NCBI GenBank assembly: GCA_934141475.1
Contig: CAKPCG010000005.1
Span: 12,342 to 76,341 of the forward strand
DNA length: 64,000 nt
Origin: an uncultured Clostridia bacterium
Lineage (GTDB): Bacteria > Bacillota > Clostridia > TANB77 > CAG-508
Direction: 5' to 3'
The notes below the pieces were generated by a model, which worked only from the letters and a program-made list of their open reading frames with translations, ran no database searches and was not told where the DNA came from. Positions within the stretch are counted from its first letter, which is position 1. Each line of letters begins with the position of its first letter. Shown here piece by piece: positions 36,821 through 46,451 of the stretch. The position numbers and the translations under genes are program-made.

Positions 36821-37822
36821 TTATTTATTATATTCTGCCCAAAAAATTTTTGATGCTCTATCGAATTTATTCTGAATTTCTTCCAAAGAAACTCCCTTTT
36901 TAGCAACAATCTTTTCTTTCGCATCCTCTGGCACAGTTCCGCCAATTAATTGTGTTAATTCGATTAACTTATTTCCGAATTCCGCCAAGAAAAATCCTCT
37001 GTTTACAGGGCTAAACGCTTTTCGTCTCTTAGCAATATCATCCAGTCTTTCTTTTGGAGATACAATGCCGTAACTTGTTGCCATTAAGTCAGATACATTT
37101 AAAATTAAATCATATAATGTAAATTTGTAATGACTTAAAAAAGCGGAAACATCATCTTTAGAATAGCCCTTCTTCCAGCATGGATTTCCATTATCGTCAA
37201 CATAGAAGCTTTCTTCTGGTTCATCATTCCATGAGCTCCTGCATCCATTGAAAAATGAATGTGTAAGGCAACCTATTGCCTCATCATTCCAGCCAATAGT
37301 ACTCAGTCTTTCAAATCCTGCTGTAATATGTCTTACATCCTGGTAAGCTTTTCTTCCATAATCATGGAGAAGTCCATAATTGAAAGCTCTTCTAGCATCA
37401 AGCCCCAGCTTTTCTGCTAAATTACGGGATAATTTTGCTTCCCACAAGCAGTGTCCCAACCAATGGCTGGTGTTGATTTTGCCGTCCATAATGGTTTTTG
37501 TTCCTAAAGTCCCGTAACTTTCGAGACATTCATAAGCACTTTTAAGTACAATTTTTTTACTTTCCTCGGAAATACATACTTTACTTGTGTTGATTTTCTG
37601 TGTTAACATGTATGCCTCTTCTTCAGTTAATTTGATTCCTTTTTTCTCGTAATTTTTAGAGATTACCCGGCACAAATTATCTAAAGTTTCTGCTTCAACA
37701 TCACTAAAAAGTAATGTAGTAGCATCACCCTCAGAATGTGAAAAGCCAGCATATTCCCTCTGTCCTGCTCTGATTGCTTCTGTTAAATAATTTTTTGTGC
37801 TGAAATTTAATACCGTACTCAT
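36821..37822 (-). CDS. HD-domain phosphohydrolase-like accessory protein
   Basis: Start at 37822 (MSTVLNFSTKN), with AAAGGAG upstream; the longer ORF overlaps that site. About 333 residues. A C-terminal-half HD domain is suggested by SHWLGHCLWEA, the metal motif LLHDYGRKAYQ (~155), HITAGFERL and SDLMATSYG. Substrate could be nucleotides or cyclic dinucleotides; I do not recognise the exact family. GC-richer codons and an in-frame CGG (37669-37667, LC-R-VIS) place it with the Ter-like acquired set. Own near-consensus promoter and terminator: a single-gene unit between deoD and yunB. Confidence 0.75.
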   Translation of the reverse strand: MSTVLNFSTKNYLTEAIRAGQREYAGFSHSEGDATTLLFSDVEAETLDNLCRVISKNYEKKGIKLTEEEAYMLTQKINTSKVCISEESKKIVLKSAYECLESYGTLGTKTIMDGKINTSHWLGHCLWEAKLSRNLAEKLGLDARRAFNYGLLHDYGRKAYQDVRHITAGFERLSTIGWNDEAIGCLTHSFFNGCRSSWNDEPEESFYVDDNGNPCWKKGYSKDDVSAFLSHYKFTLYDLILNVSDLMATSYGIVSPKERLDDIAKRRKAFSPVNRGFFLAEFGNKLIELTQLIGGTVPEDAKEKIVAKKGVSLEEIQNKFDRASKIFWAEYNK

Positions 37823-37949
37823 AATTTTCTCCTTTTGCTTTTGTTTTTGCAATGCCTAATTAGACTGATAATTGCCTCACTTTCTCGTTATCCTCCTTAA
37901 TGTGTTCGAGACATTATTGTTTGCAATTCATCAGATTTTTAACACATAT

Positions 37950-37978
37950 ATGATATCATAATTTACATAACATGTCAA
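37950..37978 (-). promoter_or_regulatory. Promoter for the HD-domain gene
   Basis: On the minus strand TTGACA at 37978-37973, 17-base spacer, TATCAT at 37955-37950. Confidence 0.75.
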
Positions 37979-38053
37979 TTTATTTTATACACTAGTTAAT
38001 CCATATTTTATTAACCATTAGCTTTATGCAACCTTTTTTGTGCCTAAGCAATT

Positions 38054-38747
38054 TTACTGACTATAAATTACTGACCCCATAGATTCTCCAATTATAACAT
38101 TTTCTATTAATAATACTTGATTTGATACATCTGTTTTTGTTATTTCAAATGGAGTTAAAATATTTACAGTACAATCAATTTGCAAATATACCCTATGTAC
38201 AGTTTGATTTATACTTTTTTCCATAAACTCACTTTTTAAATCTGTATTCACCTCTCCTGTTGAAGATAACTTTATTTTTATATCAGGTCCTATCCCAGAT
38301 AGAAATTTAACTCCTGTAAGACTTCCAAGTGCTATTTTCACTTTTGATTTTGGATAATTTTCAAGTGCATTTTGTATATTTACTGCAATACCTGATGTTA
38401 TCTCATTTATTGTACCAATATTTGCACCAATCATTTTTATATTTCCGTTCATTATCTTTTTCTATATTAAACATATCTTCATATTTATATTTTTTCATTA
38501 CATTTGTAGCCTCTTCATTTGTAACTATTGTTGCAATTTCATGTGCCTTTTCTTTGCAAATTGTACTAAATATTGGTTCTATTGCTTTTGTAATCCTAAA
38601 ATATACAAATATACTAATTACCAAAACAATTAGTATATTTATATATATTATACTTTTTTTGTTTTTATTTTCTTTTTTATTTCTTATTATGTTTAATCTT
38701 TTTCTTGAATAGATTTTATACGATTGCCTGCTCTCTTGCATTTTCAT
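38054..38747 (-). CDS. yunB: Sporulation protein YunB, split by a +1 frameshift at CGG
   Basis: Frame-corrected length 230 residues. Basic head, one transmembrane helix (~33-52, IIYINILIVLVISIFVYF), then the YunB extracytoplasmic domain: RITKAIEPIFSTICKEKAHEIAT before the break, and NIKMIGANIGTINEITSGIAVNIQNAL, IALGSLTGVKFLSGIGPDI, INQTVHRVYLQIDC after it. The break is at codon 101, CGG at 38447-38445; a +1 step gives KDNE-GNIKMIGAN and joins the halves without loss. YunB is made in the mother cell under sigma-E in Bacillus and is needed for normal spore formation. Its start overlaps the end of the SipL-like gene by 32 bases, with AAGGAAAA before the ATG. Confidence 0.87.
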
Positions 38748-40299
38748 TTTTTTCCTTTTTTACATAATTAAATTTAGGAATATATATTTTTTGTCCTACA
38801 TCTATTTTATTTTCATCTTGAATTCCATTCATTCTTACTAATTCTTCTACAGTCGTATTAAATCCTTTTGCTATTTTCCATAAAGTATCTCCTGGTCTTG
38901 TTATGTATAATATAAGACTACTGTAATCTTCGTCATCTAAATTTTCCTTGTTTTCTACGACTTCTATATTATCAATTATACACATACTTTCATTTTTAGT
39001 TGTTTTTGCCAAAAATTCCATCTCAATTTTTCCACTTACTTCGCCTTTGGCATTTATTTCAAAATTTGATTCTTTTATAGATATTTCTGTATCTACATTT
39101 ATATCATTACTCCTGTTTTCATTATCCACACTACATTCAAAAGGTATTTTGGCACTTCTTGAATTTATTGTGCTGTCATTTGTAAAAATAAAGTTCATAT
39201 TTAAATCTCCTGAATATGTTATTTCAGAATCATTTATTTGTGTATTTAACAAACTTGGTGTTATCTCCACATCCAACAAACTTCCATCAGAAATATCGGG
39301 TATTTGTAATTGATCTTTTACCATTATATCTTTTAAGTTTTCTTTTTTTTCTATTGAAGTAGATATTCTTTTTTGTGAAAATTCTAAATTAGTTGTTGGA
39401 CTATATAAATCTTGAATTAAATTTATTCTTTTATTTTCATATGCCATACAATTTTCTTCTATTTCTAATTCTACATATATCGAATGCTCTTCTGGAGGAT
39501 TTAATCTAAATAACATATTTTTTATTTCGTAATTTACATCACATATATTTTCTTCTGATATATTTTGAATATCTATAAATCCAACTACAGGTATTTTTCC
39601 AACAACTCTTCCAATTCTATTATCTTCTGTTAAATACATTATTTTTATTTCTGCTTCTGCTTTTGCCAAAATTTTGTTATAGCTTATTTTTATATCTTTA
39701 TCTACTAAATTTATATCAACTTTTAGGATTTCTGCAATCTCGTCTTTTGCATCTGTATTTAATGTGTCTTTAGCATATACCGATGTTTTTCCTGTGCCTA
39801 TTAATGAATTTATTTCAAAATCTTTTTGCAAAGTTTGTATATCTTCAATATTGTTTATTTTGTTTATTATTTGTATATCCTCATTTGAATATATTTTTAT
39901 ATTTACCTCTAAACTTGCTTTTACATTTATTTTTCTTCCATTAATAACCTTACATTCCATGTCTCTTATTATACAATCCGTATTTAAATACATTCCTTCT
40001 CTTGCACCTTTTACAGCTATACTTTCAGAAAAATCCAAATTACAGTTTAAAGCCCTTAAATTATCGTCCTTACTATCTGGTAAATACATTATATATGTAT
40101 TTACTGCTCCATCTATTTTTACTTTATCTTCTGTTATTTCTTTTTTATATAAACATATGTTACCAGAAACGTTTATTGTACTTAAAATATCTGGTTTTGA
40201 GTCTGGAACTATAATATCGTTACTTACGAAAATTATTTCCTTTTTTTCTGTAATTAGCTTATTAATACATATATTTTCTTTGCTTACTTGTACCTCCAT
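38716..40299 (-). CDS. sipL: SipL-like spore protein: SPOCS/DUF3794 repeats plus LysM
   Basis: A 527-residue protein. The N-terminal 430 residues hold SPOCS (DUF3794)-type units, with KEIIFVSNDIIVPDSKPDIL at ~17-36 and related LQIPDISDGSLLDVEI later. The C-terminal ~50 residues are a LysM domain (RPGDTLWKIAKGFNTTVEEL, then DVGQKIYIPKF). In Clostridioides difficile SipL uses its LysM domain to bind SpoIVA at the forespore, and spoIVA is present at 53342. AGGAGG precedes the ATG. Likely co-transcribed with yunB. Confidence 0.88.
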   Translation of the reverse strand: MEVQVSKENICINKLITEKKEIIFVSNDIIVPDSKPDILSTINVSGNICLYKKEITEDKVKIDGAVNTYIMYLPDSKDDNLRALNCNLDFSESIAVKGAREGMYLNTDCIIRDMECKVINGRKINVKASLEVNIKIYSNEDIQIINKINNIEDIQTLQKDFEINSLIGTGKTSVYAKDTLNTDAKDEIAEILKVDINLVDKDIKISYNKILAKAEAEIKIMYLTEDNRIGRVVGKIPVVGFIDIQNISEENICDVNYEIKNMLFRLNPPEEHSIYVELEIEENCMAYENKRINLIQDLYSPTTNLEFSQKRISTSIEKKENLKDIMVKDQLQIPDISDGSLLDVEITPSLLNTQINDSEITYSGDLNMNFIFTNDSTINSRSAKIPFECSVDNENRSNDINVDTEISIKESNFEINAKGEVSGKIEMEFLAKTTKNESMCIIDNIEVVENKENLDDEDYSSLILYITRPGDTLWKIAKGFNTTVEELVRMNGIQDENKIDVGQKIYIPKFNYVKKEKNENAREQAIV

Positions 40300-40368
40300 A
40301 AAAAACCTCCTAATATAATTTACTATAATTATATTAAGAGGCTTATAATTTATGACTAGTTTAATATA

Positions 40369-40818
40369 CTAGCAATAATTTTTTATTGAACCCTTGCAAT
40401 CACAAATATCTTCAATTGTTTCCGTAAATTGTTGATCTCCTATTTTTTGACCATTACGAGCTAGGTCTCCCATTGTTAATATTCCAACTATTTTGTTCTT
40501 TTCGTCAACAACAGGAATTCTTCTTACTTGATTTTTTGACATTGTTTCTTGTGCGGTTTTTACATCTTCTTTGCATCCACAAGTACATACATTTGTTGTC
40601 ATTATTTCACTAACAGGCGTAGATTTTGTATTTTTATCACATGCAACTGTTCTTAATACTATATCTCTATCTGTTATAAGTCCTACCACACATTTATTGT
40701 CATCACATACAGGAATACAACCAACATGATTTTCGTTCATTATTCTAGCTGCATCATATACATTGCAATTTGGTTTTACAAAGCATACGTCTTGACACAT
40801 ACATTCATCAACTTTCAT
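40369..40818 (-). CDS. Tandem CBS-domain protein
   Basis: A 149-residue protein made of two CBS domains (~5-60 and ~75-130) with motifs NHVGCIPVCDD...GLITDRDIVLR and QVRRIPVVDEKNKIVGILTMGDLAR. Such stand-alone proteins bind adenosine nucleotides and act as sensors. It is unusually Cys-rich (MCQDVC, CTCGC, CDCKG and a terminal Cys), hinting at metal or redox sensitivity. AAAGGATTGATACAAA precedes the start. Monocistronic; preceded by a 95-base palindromic element. Confidence 0.85.
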   Translation of the reverse strand: MKVDECMCQDVCFVKPNCNVYDAARIMNENHVGCIPVCDDNKCVVGLITDRDIVLRTVACDKNTKSTPVSEIMTTNVCTCGCKEDVKTAQETMSKNQVRRIPVVDEKNKIVGILTMGDLARNGQKIGDQQFTETIEDICDCKGSIKNYC

Positions 40819-40898
40819 TTTGTATCAATCCTTTCCTATTTTTGTGAATAATCCAATATAAAATTTTGATATTATTCGCAATTTATATTTGTGCTTAG

Positions 40899-40994
40899 GT
40901 AAATTAGATAATGTATAATTATTAATTATTTGTAGATAATTAATAATATTTAGTCACTAATTGTTAATTATTAATAACTAATTATCTAATTTAC
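40899..40994. repeat. 96-base imperfect palindrome with perfect 14-bp ends
   Basis: GTAAATTAGATAAT at 40899-40912 is the exact reverse complement of 40981-40994, and the inner AT-rich arms pair imperfectly around TAGTCACTA. It fills most of the gap 40819-41027 between prmC and the CBS gene. MITE-like in form; no transposase nearby. Confidence 0.65.
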
Positions 40995-41027
40995 ATATCT
41001 TATTATTGCATAAAGCAAAAAAAATAT

Positions 41028-41059
41028 ACTGGAAAAGAATTCAAATTTTCTTTTCCAGT
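41028..41059 (-). terminator. Terminator after prmC
   Basis: ACTGGAAAAGAA / TTCTTTTCCAGT stem; the minus-strand transcript continues into a long T-run. It begins within the last base of the stop codon. Confidence 0.85.
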
Positions 41060-41904
41060 TACCCTATTTGTGCAATAATTACTCTATCATTTTTACATAA
41101 GTCTTTAATGCAACGTAAATTTACATATCTTTTCTTGTTTTCCAAAATTTTCTTTACAGATAATTTTTGATTATATCCTATTTCCAAACATACATATCCC
41201 TGTCTGTTTAAGAACTTATAACTGTTGTCTGCGATTTTTCTATAAAAATCTAATCCATCTTTTCCACCATCTAGTGCTATTTTAGGTTCTTTTTGAACTT
41301 CTTTTGATAAAGTTTTTATCGTTTCAGTTTCTATGTATGGTGGGTTAGAAACAATAATATCAAATTTTTTGTCTTTTATTTTATCAAATAAATTCGATTC
41401 TATAAAATCTATATTATTTTTTACCCCATTTAATTCAGCATTTTTTTTAGCCATTTCCAGTGCTTTTGGACTTATGTCTACAGCATAAATATGTACATTT
41501 TTCACGTATTTTGCAAGTGCTACTGCAATTGCACCACTTCCTGTACATAAATCTAAAATTACAGGATTGCTAATATTTTCGGCAATTTTTATAACTTCTT
41601 CTACCAAGATTTCTGTATCTGGTCTTGGAATTAAGACATCTTTAGTTACAAGATAATTCAGTTTCATAAATTCTTGTCTTCCTGTTATATATTGCAAAGG
41701 TTCTCCCATTATAAGTCTTTTTACATTTTTTATATATTTATCTCTTTCTTCTGGTGTGACTTCTTTTGTGTCATATATCATTAAATATTCTCTTGTTTTT
41801 TTCATAGTTGCCTGCAATAACATTCTCGCTTTATTTTTCGGTGCATCTATGTTTTCGTTTTTTAACATTATTACTGCTTGATTTAATAGTTCTTTTATTG
41901 TCAT
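41059..41904 (-). CDS. prmC: Release factor glutamine methyltransferase
   Basis: A 281-residue SAM-dependent enzyme that methylates the Gln of the GGQ motif in RF1/RF2. N-terminal helical domain (~1-80) with YITGRQEFMKL, the VLIPRPDTEILVEE linker, SAM motif VILDLCTGSGAIAVALA (~115) and catalytic NPPY (~185, in SNPPYIE). Normal length. Its start is 12 bases downstream of the pgsA stop, so they are likely co-transcribed. Confidence 0.95.
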   Translation of the reverse strand: MTIKELLNQAVIMLKNENIDAPKNKARMLLQATMKKTREYLMIYDTKEVTPEERDKYIKNVKRLIMGEPLQYITGRQEFMKLNYLVTKDVLIPRPDTEILVEEVIKIAENISNPVILDLCTGSGAIAVALAKYVKNVHIYAVDISPKALEMAKKNAELNGVKNNIDFIESNLFDKIKDKKFDIIVSNPPYIETETIKTLSKEVQKEPKIALDGGKDGLDFYRKIADNSYKFLNRQGYVCLEIGYNQKLSVKKILENKKRYVNLRCIKDLCKNDRVIIAQIG

Positions 41905-41915
41905 ATCATCACCTT

Positions 41916-42512
41916 CTATTTATCTTTTAATAAATCTTTTCCATCTTTTAAATAATCCCAACCAGAAAAAATAGTTGCTATAACTGATATTACCATCATT
42001 ATTGTCGTAAATATATTAATTACTAAATGTACACCCGTAATGTCTGCTTTTAAAAATTCCGCAAAAGTTCCAATATCTATATATGCTAATATTATTGCAA
42101 TCATCTGTGTTACTGTTTTTAATTTTCCCCAAATTGATGCAGCAATAACTTCTCCGCCATTTTGAGAAGCAATTAGTCTATAACCAGAAACTACAAATTC
42201 TCTAAATAAAATTATTATTGGAATCCATGCTGGAATTTTTCCAAATTCTACAAGCATTATTAATGCTGCAAGCACTAATATTTTGTCAGCAATTGGATCT
42301 AGGAATTTGCCAAATGTTGTTACTAAGTTTCTTGATCTTGCTATTGTTCCATCTAATTTATCTGTTATTGATGCTATTATAAATATTAAATCTATTATTA
42401 GATATGTAATGGGGATTTCTAAAAAGGTTCCTTGTATATTTAAAAATGGTATTATTACCATTATAGGTACAAGTATAATTCTAAATACTGTTAATTTATT
42501 TGGCAAATTCAT
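41916..42512 (-). CDS. pgsA: CDP-diacylglycerol--glycerol-3-phosphate 3-phosphatidyltransferase
   Basis: A 198-residue integral membrane enzyme making phosphatidylglycerol phosphate. The start MNLPNKLTVFRIILVPI and the CDP-alcohol phosphotransferase motif DKLDGTIARSRN...GKFLDPIADK (~52-78) with its conserved Asp residues are textbook; five to six hydrophobic helices follow. Lies between ctpA and prmC in one direction. Confidence 0.95.
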   Translation of the reverse strand: MNLPNKLTVFRIILVPIMVIIPFLNIQGTFLEIPITYLIIDLIFIIASITDKLDGTIARSRNLVTTFGKFLDPIADKILVLAALIMLVEFGKIPAWIPIIILFREFVVSGYRLIASQNGGEVIAASIWGKLKTVTQMIAIILAYIDIGTFAEFLKADITGVHLVINIFTTIMMVISVIATIFSGWDYLKDGKDLLKDK

Positions 42513-42553
42513 TTTTTATTCCTTTCATTTATTTATTTTTTATCTTTTATTTT

Positions 42554-43795
42554 CTATTGTTGTTTCAATACTTCAATTGCTTTTTGAAGTTGTGTATCTT
42601 GATCTCGTGTTACTGAATATATGCTTTTTACTGTATCAGGTAAATTTACTTCTTCATTTGGAGTAATTCCTACTTTGTGTATTGTTGTTCCTTTTGGTGT
42701 ATAGTATTCCTCTGTTGTAATTTTTAAACCACTTCCATCTTGTAAAGATAATAATGTTTGAATTACACCTTTTCCATATGTTTTTGTTCCTATTATTTTT
42801 GCTCTTTCATTATCTTGAAGTGAACATGCAAGTATTTCTGATGCACTTGCTGAATTTTCATTTGCTAATACTACTAATGGCATTGTAAATGTTGGGTCTT
42901 TTTCAGAATATGTTATTTCTTTCTTTTCGTCTTTATCAACAGTCGAAATTATTGTTTGACCTTTATCTAATAACATATCTGCTATATCAGTTGCTTCATT
43001 TACTATACCTCCTCCATTATTACGCAAATCTATTATTAAACTTTTTGCACCTTTATTTTGTAATTCTTTTACTTTTTCTTCAAAATCTTTTGCTGTTCCT
43101 TCATCAAAACTTGGCAATTTTAAATATCCTATATTATTTTCTAGTAGTTCAATTGTTATTGGGTTTGTGTTTATTTTTTCTCTTTTTATTTCAAAATCTA
43201 GTCTTTCTCCATCCCTTTCAACTACAAGTTTTACTGTTGTTCCTTCTTTTCCTTTTATGTAATCAGCAATAGTAGAAAAATCATCTGCAGTATATTCTGT
43301 TCCATCTACACTTACTATTAAATCTCCTGCTTTTATTCCTGCTTTTTCAGCTGGGCTTTCTGGGATTGGGTAATAGACCACTACTCTTCCAGAATCTTTA
43401 TCTGCTATCATATAAATTCCTATTCCAACAAAATTTCCTGTTATATTTTGAGTATATTCATCCATATCACTTGCAGGAATATATTCAGTGTATTCATCTC
43501 CTAGCCCTTCTACGTAACCTTTTATTGCTCCTTCTTGTAATTTTGTTTCATCAATTTTGTCATTCCATAAATAATATTTATCTATTGTTGTTTTTATCTT
43601 TTTTAAATATTTTTCTAAGTCTGTAGAACTGCTTTTTTCTTCACTTACACTTGTTGTAACATTTCCTATAAGGGATTTTATTGAAGTTTCGCTATAATAT
43701 GAATACATTGAAACTGCTGTTATCATAAATGTAACAAATGCTGTTAAAGCAACTAACATTATTGTCTTATAAATTCTATTTTTTTTATCTTCCAT
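42554..43795 (-). CDS. ctpA: S41-family C-terminal processing peptidase
   Basis: A 413-residue membrane-anchored serine protease. N-terminal helix (~10-33), a PDZ domain (~105-190; FVGIGIYMI, AGIKAGDLIVSVDG), and the S41 core with SLIIDLRNNGGG, nucleophile Ser in SASASEILACSL and general-base Lys in GTKTYGKGVIQ. Part of the CtpA/CtpB group that cleaves envelope regulators, including sporulation checkpoints in Bacillus. The substrate is unknown here. Downstream of the ftsEX/M23 genes. Confidence 0.93.
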   Translation of the reverse strand: MEDKKNRIYKTIMLVALTAFVTFMITAVSMYSYYSETSIKSLIGNVTTSVSEEKSSSTDLEKYLKKIKTTIDKYYLWNDKIDETKLQEGAIKGYVEGLGDEYTEYIPASDMDEYTQNITGNFVGIGIYMIADKDSGRVVVYYPIPESPAEKAGIKAGDLIVSVDGTEYTADDFSTIADYIKGKEGTTVKLVVERDGERLDFEIKREKINTNPITIELLENNIGYLKLPSFDEGTAKDFEEKVKELQNKGAKSLIIDLRNNGGGIVNEATDIADMLLDKGQTIISTVDKDEKKEITYSEKDPTFTMPLVVLANENSASASEILACSLQDNERAKIIGTKTYGKGVIQTLLSLQDGSGLKITTEEYYTPKGTTIHKVGITPNEEVNLPDTVKSIYSVTRDQDTQLQKAIEVLKQQ

Positions 43796-43922
43796 TTTGA
43801 CTTGTTTAAAATCGCAAAATTATTGTAACTTTAAACTGCCTCCTTTCATATATTTCATTTTATATAATTATATATTTGCTAAATTTCTTTTTATTCTTGT
43901 ATATGTTTTATTTTTCCAATTA

Positions 43923-45239
43923 TTATGGTAAGTATGGCAATGGATTTACTGCTTTGAATCTTCCATTTGTAAGTACTTGTACCTCAAAATGTAAATGTGT
44001 ACCAGTTGAATTTCCTGTAGAACCAACTATTCCTAAAGCTTGACCTTGAGATACTTTATCTCCTTTTGAAACTTTTCTTGAACCTGCCAACATATGTGCA
44101 TATAATGTAACTGTTCCGTCTCCATGGTTTATCATTATGAACTCTCCATAGCTTCTATAACTTCCGTCTGAATTTTTTAATGCTTCAGATTTAAGTACAG
44201 TTCCTCCCTTTGCAGCAACTACTGTTTTTCCTGTTACATTAATATTTACGTCCACTCCTGTATGGCCTGCATATGATGGAAATGTTTTTACTCTTATATT
44301 TGCTTTGCTACATCCTGAAACTGGGAAAATAAATCCTGAAACACTTGGTGTTGATGTATTATTATTTGAATTTGATGTTGAATTTGAAGATGAATTGTGT
44401 TTTCCACTAGATGTGTTTGATGAACTACTTGATTGATTTTTCTTAGCTGCTTCAGCCGCTTCTTTTTCCCTTTTTTCTTTTTCTATTCTTTCTTTCTCAA
44501 TTCTTTCAGCTTCTTGTCTTGCTAATTCTTTTAATTCTTTATCAATAACCGCTTTATCTTCTAGCATTTCTTCAATTTCTTTTTGTGTTGCCTTTTCACT
44601 TTCTGATAATTCGCTTGCTTTTGCTTCTTTTTCTTTTTTTGCAACTTTTAAAGCACTCGCTTTTGCTTCTTTATTTTTCTTAGCTTCATCTAATGATGTT
44701 TTGCTATTTTCCAATTCAGTTTTTTCTGTTTCTATTTTTTGTTTTTCTTCTTCTACTTGTTTTAACATTTCTGTATCATATGATGTTAGTTCTGACACAA
44801 TATAGTAACTTGATATAAAATCTGTTAAACTACTAGCTGATAATAATACATCTAAATATGATATATCTCCATTTTCATACATAGTTACTAATCTTTCATC
44901 TAATGCTGCTTGTTGTTTTTTATATTCTTCTTCATCAGCTTTTATTTGCTTTTGAGCTTCTTTAATTTTATTTTGTAAGCTTGTTATTTGCGAATCTAAC
45001 TCATCTATATCTGATTGATAATCTGATATTTGGCTCATTAGATTTTCAACCTGATTTAATGTATCTGATTTTTCTTGCTGAATATCATTTAAATCTTCTT
45101 GTGCCTGTGAAATAGAGTCATTTAAATCCGATTTTTGATTTTGTAAATCTGTTTTACTAGTTGCAATACTTATGTTTGTGTATGTACTACAAATTCCTAC
45201 TATTAGTATAATCGCTAGTATTTTAAAACTTTTTTTCAT
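43923..45239 (-). CDS. Coiled-coil M23 murein hydrolase (EnvC/PcsB-like), second copy
   Basis: A 438-residue secreted protein: signal peptide (~1-26), long coiled coil (~30-260) of Gln/Asp/Glu-rich heptads, an Asn/Ser-rich linker (~270-300), then an M23 LytM domain with HTGVDVNI, ...YAHML and HLHFEV zinc-binding motifs; all His/Asp ligands are there. FtsEX-linked activators of this type control septal peptidoglycan cleavage. It follows a related gene at 45274 (a tandem duplicate, differing in linker) and ftsEX. Confidence 0.9.
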   Translation of the reverse strand: MKKSFKILAIILIVGICSTYTNISIATSKTDLQNQKSDLNDSISQAQEDLNDIQQEKSDTLNQVENLMSQISDYQSDIDELDSQITSLQNKIKEAQKQIKADEEEYKKQQAALDERLVTMYENGDISYLDVLLSASSLTDFISSYYIVSELTSYDTEMLKQVEEEKQKIETEKTELENSKTSLDEAKKNKEAKASALKVAKKEKEAKASELSESEKATQKEIEEMLEDKAVIDKELKELARQEAERIEKERIEKEKREKEAAEAAKKNQSSSSSNTSSGKHNSSSNSTSNSNNNTSTPSVSGFIFPVSGCSKANIRVKTFPSYAGHTGVDVNINVTGKTVVAAKGGTVLKSEALKNSDGSYRSYGEFIMINHGDGTVTLYAHMLAGSRKVSKGDKVSQGQALGIVGSTGNSTGTHLHFEVQVLTNGRFKAVNPLPYLP

Positions 45240-45273
45240 AATATAAAATTCCTTTCTTGTATCTTAAAGTAAT

Positions 45274-46419
45274 TTATCCTTCTGGTATAGAAACATAGTC
45301 AAGTGGATTTACCGGTGATCCATTAACTCTTACTTCAAAATGAGCATGTGGACCTGTTGAATATCCTGTTGATCCAACCTTTAAAACTACATCTCCTGCT
45401 TTTACTTCTTGCCCTACCTCAGCAATTATTTGAGAACCATGTGCATATAATGTTTGTACTCCTCCTCCATGATCTATTATAACCATGTTTCCATATGCTG
45501 TATTATATCCTGCCTTTACAACAACTCCATCTGCCATAGCTGTAAAGTCATTTCCTATTGTTGCACTTATATCCACTCCTGTATGTAATTTATAAACTCC
45601 TGTTATTGGGTGAGTTCTCATTCCATAATTTGATGTTATTGTATAATGACCTTCAATTGGCCACTGCATTGGTCCGCCTTTGTAGTCTTCACCAAAGCTG
45701 ATTGTAGATGCTATTTTCTTTATTTCTGCTTCAATTTCATTGATTTGGTTATTATACTCATCTATTTTTGCCTGTACTGCTTGTTCTTCTATACTTAATT
45801 TTTCTAAATAATTTTGTCTTAAAACTTTTGTATTTGATAGTGCTATTTGTGTTTTTTGCTGAGTTGATTTTTGTTTTTCTAAACTTTCTTTTTGCTTATC
45901 TAACTCTAAATTTTTATCTGCTATTTGTTTTCTTTGGTTTTCCACTAGTTCTAGTAAATCCATATCATATGAAGTTAATTCTGAAATTAAGTAGTATGTT
46001 GATATAAAATCAGATATACTATTAGATCCAAGTACAACATCTAAATAATTTGTATTATTTGTTTCATACATCTCAACAAGCCTTGCATCTAATAATTCTT
46101 TTTGTGTATTATATTTTTTTGTTATTTTTTCAAGATTTTCTTCAACTTTTGATATTTCATTTTCTTTGTTTTCAATTTCACTATTTAATTTATCTAAATT
46201 AGTTTGCGTTGTTTCAATACTTTCATCTAATTTTTGTATTTGTTTTAGGTTATCTGTGAGTTCATCATTAACATCAGATAGTTGATTATTACTTTCATCT
46301 AATTGTGCTTGTATTTCGTTTTTCTGATTTTGTAATTCGTTAAAATCTGCTGCATATGAAACAAAAGAAATGGTGCAAATTAGCATAACAATAATTGCTA
46401 TTTTATAAATTTTGCCCAT
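45274..46419 (-). CDS. Coiled-coil M23 murein hydrolase (EnvC/PcsB-like), first copy
   Basis: A 381-residue protein with a signal peptide (~1-24), a coiled coil (~25-240) and a C-terminal M23 domain (HTGVDISATIG, TLYAHGS, GPHAHFEVRVNG). The layout is that of PcsB/EnvC proteins whose coiled coil binds FtsX and whose hydrolase is switched on by FtsE ATP turnover. It is directly downstream of ftsX (32-base gap), consistent with that pairing. Normal zinc ligands are visible. Confidence 0.92.
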   Translation of the reverse strand: MGKIYKIAIIVMLICTISFVSYAADFNELQNQKNEIQAQLDESNNQLSDVNDELTDNLKQIQKLDESIETTQTNLDKLNSEIENKENEISKVEENLEKITKKYNTQKELLDARLVEMYETNNTNYLDVVLGSNSISDFISTYYLISELTSYDMDLLELVENQRKQIADKNLELDKQKESLEKQKSTQQKTQIALSNTKVLRQNYLEKLSIEEQAVQAKIDEYNNQINEIEAEIKKIASTISFGEDYKGGPMQWPIEGHYTITSNYGMRTHPITGVYKLHTGVDISATIGNDFTAMADGVVVKAGYNTAYGNMVIIDHGGGVQTLYAHGSQIIAEVGQEVKAGDVVLKVGSTGYSTGPHAHFEVRVNGSPVNPLDYVSIPEG

Positions 46420-46451
46420 TACTTTTTCCTCCTTTCTAAACTATTACTTTT

